The notes under the pieces were generated by a model, which did no database searches, was not told the origin of the DNA, and worked only from the letters and a program-made list of their open reading frames with translations. The position numbers and the translations under genes are program-made. DNA of 64,000 bases from Clostridium_AT radicumherbarum (GTDB lineage Bacteria; Bacillota; Clostridia; Clostridiales; Clostridiaceae): positions 1-64,000 of the forward strand of contig NZ_JBJHZY010000002.1 in assembly GCF_045310525.1 (NCBI RefSeq), given 5' to 3'. The number at the start of each line of letters is the position of its first letter. Position 1 is the first letter of the stretch. Shown in pieces: positions 26,537 to 34,913 of this stretch.

Positions 26537-27088
26537 CTAAAAGAAAATCATCTTAATACCAAATAAAATAAGAATAACTCCCCCAAGGTAATCAGCATAC
26601 TTTCCAACAACATTTATTTTTTTTAAATATCGAGAGAGGAAAAATGCAACTAGTGACATAATCAAAGTTACAAACCCAATTACAATAGTATCACTTAACA
26701 TTGCCAATATATTATTAATATTACTTAATGCTGTAAATCCTATAACCATTGCATCAATACTAACAGATATTCCAAGTACAAAATACATGCTTGGCTTTAT
26801 GAGCGGGCATTCGCCCTTATTTTCAATTCCTTCCTTAATCATCATACCTCCAACTAAGGCTATTACAATTCCTCCGATAAGCTGTGGTACAGAAGCTATG
26901 TATTTATTAAATAAAAAACCTGTATAGGCACCAATTAATGAAAATAAAAATTGAAAAAAAGCAAAGGATGCAGCAAATAAAAATTTATGGTTACGCTTAA
27001 CCTGATTATTTAAGCCTATGCATATAGCTACACCAAAGGCATCCAAAGATAACGCCAGTGCAATTGATAGTAGTATATAGAACTTCAT
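26537..27088 (-). CDS. mntP: Manganese efflux pump MntP
   Basis: A six-helix membrane protein exporting Mn(II) and protecting from manganese excess. The 183-residue length matches. The two internally homologous halves each carry the family Asp motif: LALSLDAFGVAICIG near residue 12 and LGISVSIDAMVIGF near residue 105. The loop CPLIKP lies between them. Its promoter is at 27130-27158. It is followed by the Fur-family gene and preceded by the divergent-in-function Pit operon on the same strand. I see no manganese riboswitch upstream. Confidence 0.9.
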   Translation of the reverse strand: MKFYILLSIALALSLDAFGVAICIGLNNQVKRNHKFLFAASFAFFQFLFSLIGAYTGFLFNKYIASVPQLIGGIVIALVGGMMIKEGIENKGECPLIKPSMYFVLGISVSIDAMVIGFTALSNINNILAMLSDTIVIGFVTLIMSLVAFFLSRYLKKINVVGKYADYLGGVILILFGIKMIFF

Positions 27089-27129
27089 TGATGTACCTCC
27101 TACATAAATGCTAAATTGGCAATATTATT

Positions 27130-27158
27130 ATTTTACTTTAAATTATATAAATTGTCTA
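27130..27158 (-). promoter_or_regulatory. Promoter of mntP
   Basis: TAGACA (27153-27158) is 17 bp from TAAAAT (27130-27135) on the minus strand, 42 bp upstream of the ATG. Confidence 0.65.
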
Positions 27159-27187
27159 ATAGTATTTATGACACTTAGGAAAAAATA

Positions 27188-27215
27188 AAAGAGTAGAATC
27201 TTATTTCCACTCTTT
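27188..27215 (-). terminator. Terminator of the Pit operon
   Basis: AAAGAGTGGAA pairs with TTCTACTCTTT with one mismatch, followed on the minus strand by TATTTTTT. Confidence 0.8.
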
Positions 27216-27221
27216 GTAAGC

Positions 27222-28232
27222 CTATATTTTAAATATTGCTTTTAATAAAAATATTGTGATTCCAGATAATATTGCTGATATTGGTATTGTAATAACCCAA
27301 GCCCAAACTATATTCTTTGCAACAGTCCATTTAACAGATGAGAGTCTTTTTGACGCTCCAACACCCATTATAGAAGTTGAAATTATATGTGTAGTACTTA
27401 CAGGCGCCTTCATTAGTGAAGCTGTGAATATAACTGCAGCTGCACCAGTTTCAGCAGCAAAACCATTTACAGGAGCAAGTTTTGCCATATTCTGTCCCAT
27501 TGTTTTAATAATTTTCCAGCCTCCAATAGATGTTCCAAGTGCCATTGCTAATGCACAAGCAATCTTTACCCAAGTAGGAATATTAAACTTAGTCATATAA
27601 CCAGCACTTACAAGAGACATTGTGATAATACCCATAGATTTTTGAGCATCATTCATACCATGATTTAATGCCATAGCTGCAGCTGAAAAAATTTGAGCCT
27701 TAGAAAACACCTTTGTAACAGTTGCAGGTCTTACCTTTCTTAATATCCACTGCAAGGCAATCATAATTATATAACCAGCTATAAAACCTATAACAGGTGA
27801 TAAAAATAGCCATAATACTACCTTGTCCCAAAGATCATACCAGTTTATAACGTTAAAGGACATCGAATTATATACTACTGCTGATCCTATTAATCCACCT
27901 ATTAAGGCATGAGAGGAGCTGCTAGGTATTCCAAAATACCAGGTAATTAAATTCCAAATAATAGCTCCAATTAGTGCTGCAATAACAACCTCAGGAATAA
28001 CCTTATCAGGATGTACAATACCTGAACCAATTGTTTTAGCAACCTCTGAACTTAAAAACGCACCTACAAAGTTTAATACTGCGGACATTAATATAGCCTG
28101 TCTAGGAGTTAACACCCTAGTTGATACAGAAGTAGCTATAGCGTTAGCAGTATCATGAAAACCATTAATAAAGTCAAAGCATAAAGCTAAAATAACTACT
28201 ATAATGGTTACAATTAAAATACTACTAAGCAT
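27222..28232 (-). CDS. pit: Inorganic phosphate transporter, PiT family
   Basis: A low-affinity secondary phosphate transporter. The 336-residue protein holds about ten transmembrane helices and the duplicated PiT signature: DFINGFHDTANAIATSVSTR near residue 18 and MALNHGMNDAQKSMGI in the second half. The upstream DUF47 gene overlaps it by 8 nt, the standard arrangement for this transporter with its PhoU-like partner. A Pho-box-like repeat lies upstream of the operon. Transport of phosphate is secure at family level; the coupling ion is not readable. Confidence 0.94.
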   Translation of the reverse strand: MLSSILIVTIIVVILALCFDFINGFHDTANAIATSVSTRVLTPRQAILMSAVLNFVGAFLSSEVAKTIGSGIVHPDKVIPEVVIAALIGAIIWNLITWYFGIPSSSSHALIGGLIGSAVVYNSMSFNVINWYDLWDKVVLWLFLSPVIGFIAGYIIMIALQWILRKVRPATVTKVFSKAQIFSAAAMALNHGMNDAQKSMGIITMSLVSAGYMTKFNIPTWVKIACALAMALGTSIGGWKIIKTMGQNMAKLAPVNGFAAETGAAAVIFTASLMKAPVSTTHIISTSIMGVGASKRLSSVKWTVAKNIVWAWVITIPISAILSGITIFLLKAIFKI

Positions 28233-28848
28233 TCTTCATTACAACTCCTTCAACTGTATTGGCAACATCCTCACAAGCATCTAGAGTTTGTTCTATATAA
28301 TCAAATATTTCTCTCCATTTTATAACATGTAAAGCTGGAATTTGCTCATTAAATAAAGCAGCAATTGCTTTTCTGAATACTCTGTCCCCTTCGTCTTCTA
28401 TTCTATTTATTTCAATTATTTTTTCTGTTAACTTCTTGCTCTTTTTCATATTTCTTAATTCTTCCATTAAACTAATAAGTTCTCTGCATTGGTTTTCAAT
28501 CATTTCTGCTAGAATTACTGCACTTTGTTCAATTGTACCAACGTTAAACATAATAAATCTATGTGCAGTTGCTTCAATAGCATCCATAATATCATCCATT
28601 TGTTTTGCAATAGCATAAATATCTTCTCTGTCAAATGGTGTTATAAAGGTATTATTAAGTTCCTGCAATATATCATGAACTTGCTTATCGCCTTTATGCT
28701 CCATTTCTTCAATGTTTTTAACTTTATTTTCTACGTCAGTATAATTCTTAATTAAATCAACTAACATAATTGAAGCCTCATGAATTGTCTTTGCTGAATC
28801 AATAAATAAATCGTAAAACTTGTCCTCTCTTGGAGTTAATCTTGACAT
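28225..28848 (-). CDS. DUF47 family PhoU-like protein (Pit accessory protein)
   Basis: A cytosolic helical protein of 207 residues. It has the features of the family: an amphipathic PhoU-like bundle with E-x-E-x-x-GD repeats (IEEMEHKGDKQVHDI, and INRIEDEGDRVFRKAI) that bind metal clusters in PhoU proteins. In many bacteria the gene pairs with pit and modulates its activity. The last 8 nt overlap pit, which indicates translational coupling. The ATG has GGGGAGG upstream. It is the first gene of the transcript from the promoter at 28918. Confidence 0.9.
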   Translation of the reverse strand: MSRLTPREDKFYDLFIDSAKTIHEASIMLVDLIKNYTDVENKVKNIEEMEHKGDKQVHDILQELNNTFITPFDREDIYAIAKQMDDIMDAIEATAHRFIMFNVGTIEQSAVILAEMIENQCRELISLMEELRNMKKSKKLTEKIIEINRIEDEGDRVFRKAIAALFNEQIPALHVIKWREIFDYIEQTLDACEDVANTVEGVVMKNA

Positions 28849-28917
28849 TTAAAAGTCCTCCCCTTTTCCCTAAAAACATTTATTTTAATAATTTGTTAAC
28901 ATTTTAATGCCAAAATG

Positions 28918-28946
28918 ATTATAACATAATTTTAAAGCAAATAAAA
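28918..28946 (-). promoter_or_regulatory. Extended -10 promoter of the DUF47-pit operon
   Basis: TGTTATAAT on the minus strand (TATAAT at 28918-28923 with TG at 28925-28926), with a weak -35 (TTTTAT, 28941-28946) 17 bp upstream. Confidence 0.55.
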
Positions 28947-28962
28947 CACAAGATAATATTGC

Positions 28963-28979
28963 TTAACACAAACTTAACA
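28963..28979 (+). promoter_or_regulatory. Candidate Pho box (PhoP binding repeat)
   Basis: TTAACA (28963-28968) and TTAACA (28974-28979) are direct repeats with 5-bp spacing, 11-bp period, about 40-56 bp upstream of the Pit operon -10. This matches the Gram-positive PhoP pattern of TTAACA-like hexamers. A third weaker copy (TTAGACA) follows at about 28990. Confidence 0.45.
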
Positions 28980-29051
28980 AAACACAAAATTAGACAAAAA
29001 TCGCAGAATATTAGTTAGAGTTTATAATATTCTGATACAAATTTTCAATCT

Positions 29052-29939
29052 TTACGGTATCACTATTTGTACTCCATGATTAATAATTTGAAACTCAGCT
29101 TCTTTACCTCTAATAATTTCCCCATCTATATTAAAGGCTAAGTCTTCTTTGCTTATTATATGTACAGCTTTTCCATTTTTAAAATTTACCTCTTTAATAG
29201 TTTCATGGGTACCATTTATTACTTTAGGGAATAACCCCAAGATCTTTAATCTTCCAACTCTTTTTATTAAGCAAACATCAAAAAAACCATCCTTTAAATT
29301 TGCCTTAGGAGCAACATTAATTCCCCCGCCATAATATCTTCCATTAGCAACTGCTACTAAAAGTGAGTTTAATCTAAGACTTGTATTATCTATTTTAATG
29401 TTTAAGTCATAATTTTTATATTTAAGTACTGTAAGTAATAATCCTAAAATATAAGCTAACCTACCATTAATTAAGGGTAGTTTCTTAAACTTATTTGAAT
29501 TATAAGCAACTTCCGCATCAAATCCCACTGAAGCGATATTTAAAAAATATCTATCATTAACTTTACCTAAATCAATTCTTTCTTCTTTGCCATTAATAGT
29601 TTTAATCAATATATCTTCCATAGATATTTTCTTATTATACTTGAAAATACTTTTTATAAAATCGTTTCCTGTTCCGCTGGGTATAACAGCTAAACTGCTA
29701 TTTGTATTTACTATACCATTAAGCACTTCATTTAATGTTCCATCTCCACCTACAGAATATACTCTATAATCTTCTTCATTACTATATTTTTCTGCAATTT
29801 CAGCGGCGTGCCCAATATATTTTGTTATCTCAATGACGAATTCTTCATTTCTTGCTTTAAATACTTTTTCAATTATTGGAATAAGCTTTAGTGTCTTTCC
29901 CTTGCCTGCAATGGGATTTATAATAAAAAGATGTTTCAT
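29052..29939 (-). CDS. Diacylglycerol/sphingosine kinase-like lipid kinase (YegS/BmrU family)
   Basis: A soluble or membrane-associated kinase phosphorylating a lipid such as diacylglycerol. The DAGK catalytic domain is complete: FIINPIAGKGK at the start, SVGGDGTLNEVLNGI near residue 63, and VIPSGTGNDFIKS around residue 90, then ANGRYYGGGINVAPKA in the second domain. The ATG at 29939 has GAGGTG 7 nt upstream and gives about 295 residues. Monocistronic. The family includes DgkB-type enzymes that recycle diacylglycerol from lipoteichoic acid synthesis; the exact substrate is unknown here. Confidence 0.9.
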   Translation of the reverse strand: MKHLFIINPIAGKGKTLKLIPIIEKVFKARNEEFVIEITKYIGHAAEIAEKYSNEEDYRVYSVGGDGTLNEVLNGIVNTNSSLAVIPSGTGNDFIKSIFKYNKKISMEDILIKTINGKEERIDLGKVNDRYFLNIASVGFDAEVAYNSNKFKKLPLINGRLAYILGLLLTVLKYKNYDLNIKIDNTSLRLNSLLVAVANGRYYGGGINVAPKANLKDGFFDVCLIKRVGRLKILGLFPKVINGTHETIKEVNFKNGKAVHIISKEDLAFNIDGEIIRGKEAEFQIINHGVQIVIP

Positions 29940-30050
29940 ACAGCACCTCATTCGCAATCATTTGTATACCAAATATTTTATACTATGCTTTTAATGTAGT
30001 ACATATAAATATTAATGAACATAGGCAAACCAATTGTAGGATACGTAAAA

Positions 30051-30078
30051 TATGCCAGCAGTAATCACAGCTGGCATA
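30051..30078 (-). terminator. Terminator of the aminotransferase-like gene
   Basis: TATGCCAGC pairs with GCTGGCATA across a 10-nt loop, followed on the minus strand by TTTTACG. Confidence 0.65.
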
Positions 30079-30158
30079 AATGAATTAAATATTTACTTCT
30101 TTGTGCACTCATAATAAGTGGAGCATATCAAAGCACGCTAAAGTCTCTTAAGTAGGTT

Positions 30159-31346
30159 TTAAGCTGATTTAATTTTATTCCCCATAACTCTTTCAAAAGC
30201 CTTAAGAGCAGTTTCCAATTGTTCTTTTGTATGTGTTGGGGTATAACTTGTTCGAAGCAGTGCACGCCCCTTTTCAACCCCAGGTGAAACAACTGGATTA
30301 ACATATACGCCTTCATTAAGAAGTTTAATTGTAGTTACGAAAGTTTCATAATCCTCACCGATTATTACTGGAATTATAGGGGTCTGAGTATCTCCGATAG
30401 AAAGTCCCAAAGCTTCAAAACCTTCTCTCATAAATTTAGCATTATCCCATAGTTTTTTGATCCTTTCTGGTTCATTTTCCAGGATATTCAAGGATTCCAT
30501 TGCCGCAGCTGCATTAGATGGTGGAATAGAAGCACTAAAAATAAATGGTCTTGAGTTATGTTTTACATATTGAATAACATCTGATTTAGCAGCAATAAAT
30601 CCACCTAAACTTGCTAGGGATTTACTAAAAGTACTCATAATAATATCAACTTCATCTTCCAGGCCAAAATATTCAGCTGTACCTCTGCCATGTTCACCAA
30701 GAACGCCAAAGCCATGTGCATCGTCAACCATAACTCTTGCTCCATATAGTTTTGCAAGTCTAACGATTTCGGGAAGGTTTGCTATGTCTCCTTCCATACT
30801 ATATACACCATCAACAACAATTAATCTTCCATTATTATCAGGGATATTTTTAAGCAATCTTTCTAAATCGTCCATATCATTGTGCTTAAATTTAAGCATC
30901 TTAGCAAAACTTAATCTACAGCCATCAACTATACTTGCATGATTTTGTTTATCACTTAATATGTAATCATTTCTACCTGCAATTGCAGATAATACTCCTA
31001 AGTTCGTCTGGAAACCTGTGCTATATACTAAAGCCTCTTCTTTATTCACAAATTTCGCAAGCCTTTTTTCAAGTTCTATGTGTAAATTTAAGGTTCCATT
31101 TAAGAATCTAGAACCAGAACATCCTACACCAAATTTCTCAACGGCCTCAATAGCAGCCTTCTTTACTCTAGGATCAGAGGTTAGTCCCAAGTAATTGTTT
31201 GAGCCTATCATAATAACTCTTTTTCCACTCATTATTACTTCAGTATCCTGTCCAGAATCAAGAGCATGAAAATATGGATATATCCCAGCTTTCATTGCTT
31301 CCTTTGCATCTGTATAATTAAAGCATTTTTCGAAAATATCTAACAT
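30159..31346 (-). CDS. PLP-dependent alpha-oxoamine synthase, serine palmitoyltransferase/KBL-like
   Basis: A fold-type I PLP enzyme condensing an amino acid with an acyl-CoA (or acyl-ACP) with loss of CO2. Family members include serine palmitoyltransferase, 2-amino-3-ketobutyrate CoA ligase, BioF and ALA synthase. Visible features are SNNYLGLTSDPRVKKAA, GSRFLNGTLNLH, NHASIVDGCRLS, VMVDDAHGFGVLGEHGRGT and the PLP lysine in STFSKSLASLGGF. The GSRFLNGT and TFSKSLASLGGF blocks look more like bacterial serine palmitoyltransferases than KBL or BioF. It is divergent from an SDR gene with about 220 bp between them. A sphingoid-base or a glycine/threonine role are both possible. Confidence 0.82.
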   Translation of the reverse strand: MLDIFEKCFNYTDAKEAMKAGIYPYFHALDSGQDTEVIMSGKRVIMIGSNNYLGLTSDPRVKKAAIEAVEKFGVGCSGSRFLNGTLNLHIELEKRLAKFVNKEEALVYSTGFQTNLGVLSAIAGRNDYILSDKQNHASIVDGCRLSFAKMLKFKHNDMDDLERLLKNIPDNNGRLIVVDGVYSMEGDIANLPEIVRLAKLYGARVMVDDAHGFGVLGEHGRGTAEYFGLEDEVDIIMSTFSKSLASLGGFIAAKSDVIQYVKHNSRPFIFSASIPPSNAAAAMESLNILENEPERIKKLWDNAKFMREGFEALGLSIGDTQTPIIPVIIGEDYETFVTTIKLLNEGVYVNPVVSPGVEKGRALLRTSYTPTHTKEQLETALKAFERVMGNKIKSA

Positions 31347-31495
31347 TATGTAATTTCTCTCCCTTCATTAAAACAAAAAAATTAATTATAATAAGTCCAG
31401 CTAAAAATTATATATCTATATATTAACATATAAATTTATAAATAAATATATTTTTCTAAGAATTTATAAATTTTTCCATTTATTACAATTGTACA

Positions 31496-31524
31496 TTGCA
31501 TACTTCCCTTCTAAATTGTATAAT
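31496..31524 (+). promoter_or_regulatory. Promoter of the SDR gene
   Basis: TTGCAT (31496-31501) is exactly 17 bp from TATAAT (31519-31524), 42 bp upstream of the ATG. Confidence 0.65.
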
Positions 31525-31566
31525 ATAAAATAAACATGATACTCTAAAGAAATAGGAGTGAGATAA

Positions 31567-32394
31567 ATGGATATTCATAATTCTAAAGTTGTCTTAATTA
31601 CTGGCGCTTCATCAGGTATAGGACAAGCTATTGCATTAACACTTATGGACAAAGGTTATAAAGTCTATGGAACTTCTCGTAATGCATCTGATGAATCAAA
31701 TGTAAAAGCTAAAGAAGGCACAGGTTTTTTAAAAATGATTTCTTTAGATGTATGTTCTGAGGACTCAATAAAAAAAGCAGTTGATTACATTCTTAAGCGA
31801 GAAATAACCATTGATATTTTAATAAATAATGCAGGTAATGGTATTGCAGGCTCAGTTGAGGATACAACCACCGAAGAAGCATATTACCAGTTTGATACAA
31901 ATTTCTTTGGAGTTCATCGAATGTGCAGAGCTGTGCTTCCTATAATGAGAGAACAGCAAAATGGCTTAATTATTAATATAAGCTCAGTTGCAGGACTTAT
32001 TTCAATTCCATATCAATCTATGTACAGTGCAAGCAAATATGCCATAGAAGCCCTTACTGAAGCCTTAAGAATTGAGGTTAAGCCTTTTGGAATAAAAGTG
32101 TCCATGATAGAACCAGGAGACACTAAAACTGGTTTTACAGCAAAGAGGCTCTATGCAAAAGCCTCAACTAACTCAGTATATTCAGAAAAATTTATGAAGG
32201 CCATTAAGACTATGGAACATGATGAGCAAAGTGGTCCTTCTCCAAAGTTATTGGTAGACGCAGCATTAAAAATAATAAATTCTAAAAATCCTCCTGTTAG
32301 AATTGTAGGCGGTTTTTCCTATAAAGTTCTTTATTTATTAAAAAGACTACTTCCAGCAAGGCTTGTTGAGTTTGTTGTGAGTAAAATATATTAA
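31567..32394 (+). CDS. Short-chain dehydrogenase/reductase (classical SDR)
   Basis: An NAD(P)-dependent oxidoreductase of 275 residues. Motifs: TGASSGIGQ (Rossmann, residues 14-22), NNAG, the catalytic Ser in NISSVAG and Tyr-Lys in YSASKYA, then the substrate-loop PGDTKTGF. A basic, partly hydrophobic C-terminus (YKVLYLLKRLLPARLVEFV) could associate with membranes and is typical of SDRs that act on lipids or ketones such as 3-ketosphinganine or 17-beta-hydroxysteroid types. Substrate is unknown. It is divergent from the oxoamine synthase, which suggests a 3-ketoacyl product reduced here, but this is inference. Confidence 0.85.
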   Translation: MDIHNSKVVLITGASSGIGQAIALTLMDKGYKVYGTSRNASDESNVKAKEGTGFLKMISLDVCSEDSIKKAVDYILKREITIDILINNAGNGIAGSVEDTTTEEAYYQFDTNFFGVHRMCRAVLPIMREQQNGLIINISSVAGLISIPYQSMYSASKYAIEALTEALRIEVKPFGIKVSMIEPGDTKTGFTAKRLYAKASTNSVYSEKFMKAIKTMEHDEQSGPSPKLLVDAALKIINSKNPPVRIVGGFSYKVLYLLKRLLPARLVEFVVSKIY

Positions 32395-32516
32395 TATTGT
32401 AATTGTAACAATATTTATATTAAATTTTATTTATTAATTTAAGGTTAGGAAAGTCTTAAAATTATATTAAAAAAATTAATAAACCTTAACAAAATGAAAG
32501 TTTAATGAAAATATAT

Positions 32517-32556
32517 AAAATATGTGGAATGAGCTTATGCTCATTCCACATATTTT
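32517..32556. terminator. Bidirectional terminator between SDR and fbp genes
   Basis: AAAATATGTGGAATGAGC pairs perfectly with GCTCATTCCACATATTTT across a 4-nt loop. Confidence 0.9.
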
Positions 32557-32595
32557 ATATAATGCAGCTATTTTTTACATGAATTTATATATTAT

Positions 32596-34599
32596 TTATC
32601 TTTGTTCCTTAATTAGACCTTTTCTATAAGCTTCTAAAAGCATTTCTAAGTCTTTTATTTGAAGTCTTAATTCTTCACCTATATCTGTGTCGCCAACTCT
32701 TTTTCTTTCTACTTCTTGTTCTAGAACTACAGTTGTTGAAAGTATATCCTTTTCTTCTTCTATAGCCTTATTAGTAGACTCAAAGGGTTCATGTGATACT
32801 AATAGAAGTCCATAGGAATTATAGATTAAGGTATAGCCTGCGATACCTGTCTGGCCTTGATAAGCTTTTGAAAAACCTCCATCTATTACAAGCAGCTTTC
32901 CATTAGCTTTAATTGGACTTTCTCCATTTTTACTTTTTACTGGTACATGACCATTAATAATATGTGAATAATACTGATTAAGCCCGAATTCTTCGAAAAT
33001 CAAATTGCATACTTTCTCATCATCCCTATACCTGTAATAAGAATTCTTAACTTCCTCATGTGAAGCCTTATCGTCAATAAAATATCTTTCAAAGGTTGTC
33101 ATCTTATTCTTACCAAATAGAGGGGAATCAGGACCCGTCCAGAGATACCATATTATATCCATTCCATATAATTTTTCTTCAGGGTTATTCTTATAAAAGT
33201 ATCCTTCCCTTGCAAGTATCTCGAATCTATCTAAAAGAGTTTTACCACTATACTGCTTGCCACTTGCCCCAATACTTACTTTTTTTAAAGTACCATCTTT
33301 ATTTAGCGGTATAGAACCATGATATAATAAGTTAGAATTATATTTTAAATACATACTTCCCTTTGCAAAAAGAAAGCTAATATGCTTTTGCAGTTTTTCA
33401 CTATTTAGAAATGATGACCTTAGTTTCCATATTAACTCCTTTTCCTCAGGGGTTAATTTATAAGGGTCTTTGGTATCTATAGTTGGGAAATTCGTATCAT
33501 TTAACTTATATATCTTCCCATTAATATCTATAGTTCCTTCACCAAAGTTGATTTTATTTAATAGTAGTCTATCCTGCATTCCAAAGTAAGGTCTTCTATT
33601 TATGATTTCTCCTTCAAGCTTAAATTGTATTATAGCAATAGCCTTATGCATCTGTGCAATAAGCTTTAAATCCTTTTCACTATATACTTTACTGCTTTCA
33701 ATTTTAGGCATAAAATTTTTACACTCATCGTTTTTATAAAATTCTATAGCAAAGGTAGCCAGAGGTAATAGATTAATCCCATAGCCATCTTCAATTGTAT
33801 CTAAATTTGCATACCTTGCACATATCCTTAAAACTGTGGCTATGCAAGTATCACTTCCTGCAGCCGCACCCATCCATAATATATCATGATTGCCCCATTG
33901 GATATCTACTGAGTGATAATCCATAAGGGTATCCATTATTATATCCGCTCCTGGGCCTCTGTCAAATATATCTCCCACTATATGAAGCCTGTCAACTACA
34001 AGTCTTTGTATAAGCTTAGATAATGCAACTATAAATTCATCTGCTCTGCCGATTCTAATTATAGTTTTAATTATTTCATTGTAATATTCTTCTTTATCTA
34101 TTATATCAGGCAGTTCGTGAAGAAGTTCTTCAATAATATATGAAAAATCCTTAGGCAGTGCCTTTCTCACTTTAGATCTAGTGTACTTTGAAGATACATG
34201 TCTGCATATTTCAATTAATCTATATAAGGTAATTTTATACCAATCATCTATATTTTTCTCATCCTTTAACATTAATTCAAGCTTTTGCTCCGGATAATAA
34301 ATAAGAGTTGCTAGGCTTTTTATATCACTTTGTCTTAAGGAATTTCCAAATATATCATTAATCTTTCTCTTTATTACTCCAGAAGCATTTTTTAGCACAT
34401 GTATAAATGGCTCATATTCACCATGTATATCAGTTAAGAAGTGTTCTGTACCTTTAGGTAAATTTAAAATAGCTTGCAAATTAATGATTTCTGTACAAGC
34501 TTCAGCAATTGTTGGATACTGTTTAGATAATAGCTTTAAATATTTAATATCAGTCTCAAGGCCCTCAGTTAAGCTTTCGTCTGTATAAACCATAGCCAT
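32596..34599 (-). CDS. fbp: Fructose-1,6-bisphosphatase, class III
   Basis: The gluconeogenic phosphatase opposing Pfk, found mainly in Firmicutes. The 667-residue size is typical of class III. It carries calcineurin-type metal motifs: FLTDIHGEYEPF near residue 58, VGDIFDRGPGADIIM, WGNHDILWMGAAAG and NGHVPVK toward the C-terminus. The ATG has GGGGGA upstream. Transcribed alone on the minus strand and divergent from cca. In the Bacillus enzyme PEP activates and AMP inhibits; regulation here is not readable from sequence. Confidence 0.95.
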   Translation of the reverse strand: MAMVYTDESLTEGLETDIKYLKLLSKQYPTIAEACTEIINLQAILNLPKGTEHFLTDIHGEYEPFIHVLKNASGVIKRKINDIFGNSLRQSDIKSLATLIYYPEQKLELMLKDEKNIDDWYKITLYRLIEICRHVSSKYTRSKVRKALPKDFSYIIEELLHELPDIIDKEEYYNEIIKTIIRIGRADEFIVALSKLIQRLVVDRLHIVGDIFDRGPGADIIMDTLMDYHSVDIQWGNHDILWMGAAAGSDTCIATVLRICARYANLDTIEDGYGINLLPLATFAIEFYKNDECKNFMPKIESSKVYSEKDLKLIAQMHKAIAIIQFKLEGEIINRRPYFGMQDRLLLNKINFGEGTIDINGKIYKLNDTNFPTIDTKDPYKLTPEEKELIWKLRSSFLNSEKLQKHISFLFAKGSMYLKYNSNLLYHGSIPLNKDGTLKKVSIGASGKQYSGKTLLDRFEILAREGYFYKNNPEEKLYGMDIIWYLWTGPDSPLFGKNKMTTFERYFIDDKASHEEVKNSYYRYRDDEKVCNLIFEEFGLNQYYSHIINGHVPVKSKNGESPIKANGKLLVIDGGFSKAYQGQTGIAGYTLIYNSYGLLLVSHEPFESTNKAIEEEKDILSTTVVLEQEVERKRVGDTDIGEELRLQIKDLEMLLEAYRKGLIKEQR

Positions 34600-34913
34600 A
34601 AAATCCCCCTAATATTTGTATATATTTCACAATATAATATGTATATAGTCACAATTAATATACTTTCATAAATATATAATATATCACATTAATAATTTTA
34701 ACAACATATTTATATATGCAAAATTCACTTTATTTCGCTAAAGAATACGTAATATTTATTTGATGATTATTTTTTTATAGGTATTATTTAATTTTCTTTA
34801 TAAAAAATTGTCTTATATACCATACTAAAAATAAATCTATGAAATAATGTTAGTTTTAAAAATTTCTTTAAATGTTATAATAATAAGTGAATTTCCTAGT
34901 TTAGAGGTGTAGT
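34600..34913. other. Divergent intergenic region, fbp and cca promoters expected
   Basis: 314 bp of very AT-rich DNA between divergent genes. A TATAAT at about 34877-34882 lies 32 bp upstream of cca but no convincing -35 fits. I see no ORF with a ribosome binding site, no riboswitch and no terminator. Confidence 0.5.

Noticed and set aside
27089..27187. yybP-ykoY manganese riboswitch upstream of mntP
   Set aside because: The gap is only about 130 bp and a promoter lies 42 bp from the ATG, leaving no room for the aptamer.
30128..30316. 62-residue frame after the oxoamine synthase
   Set aside because: It overlaps the 3' end of the synthase in another frame and has no ribosome site.
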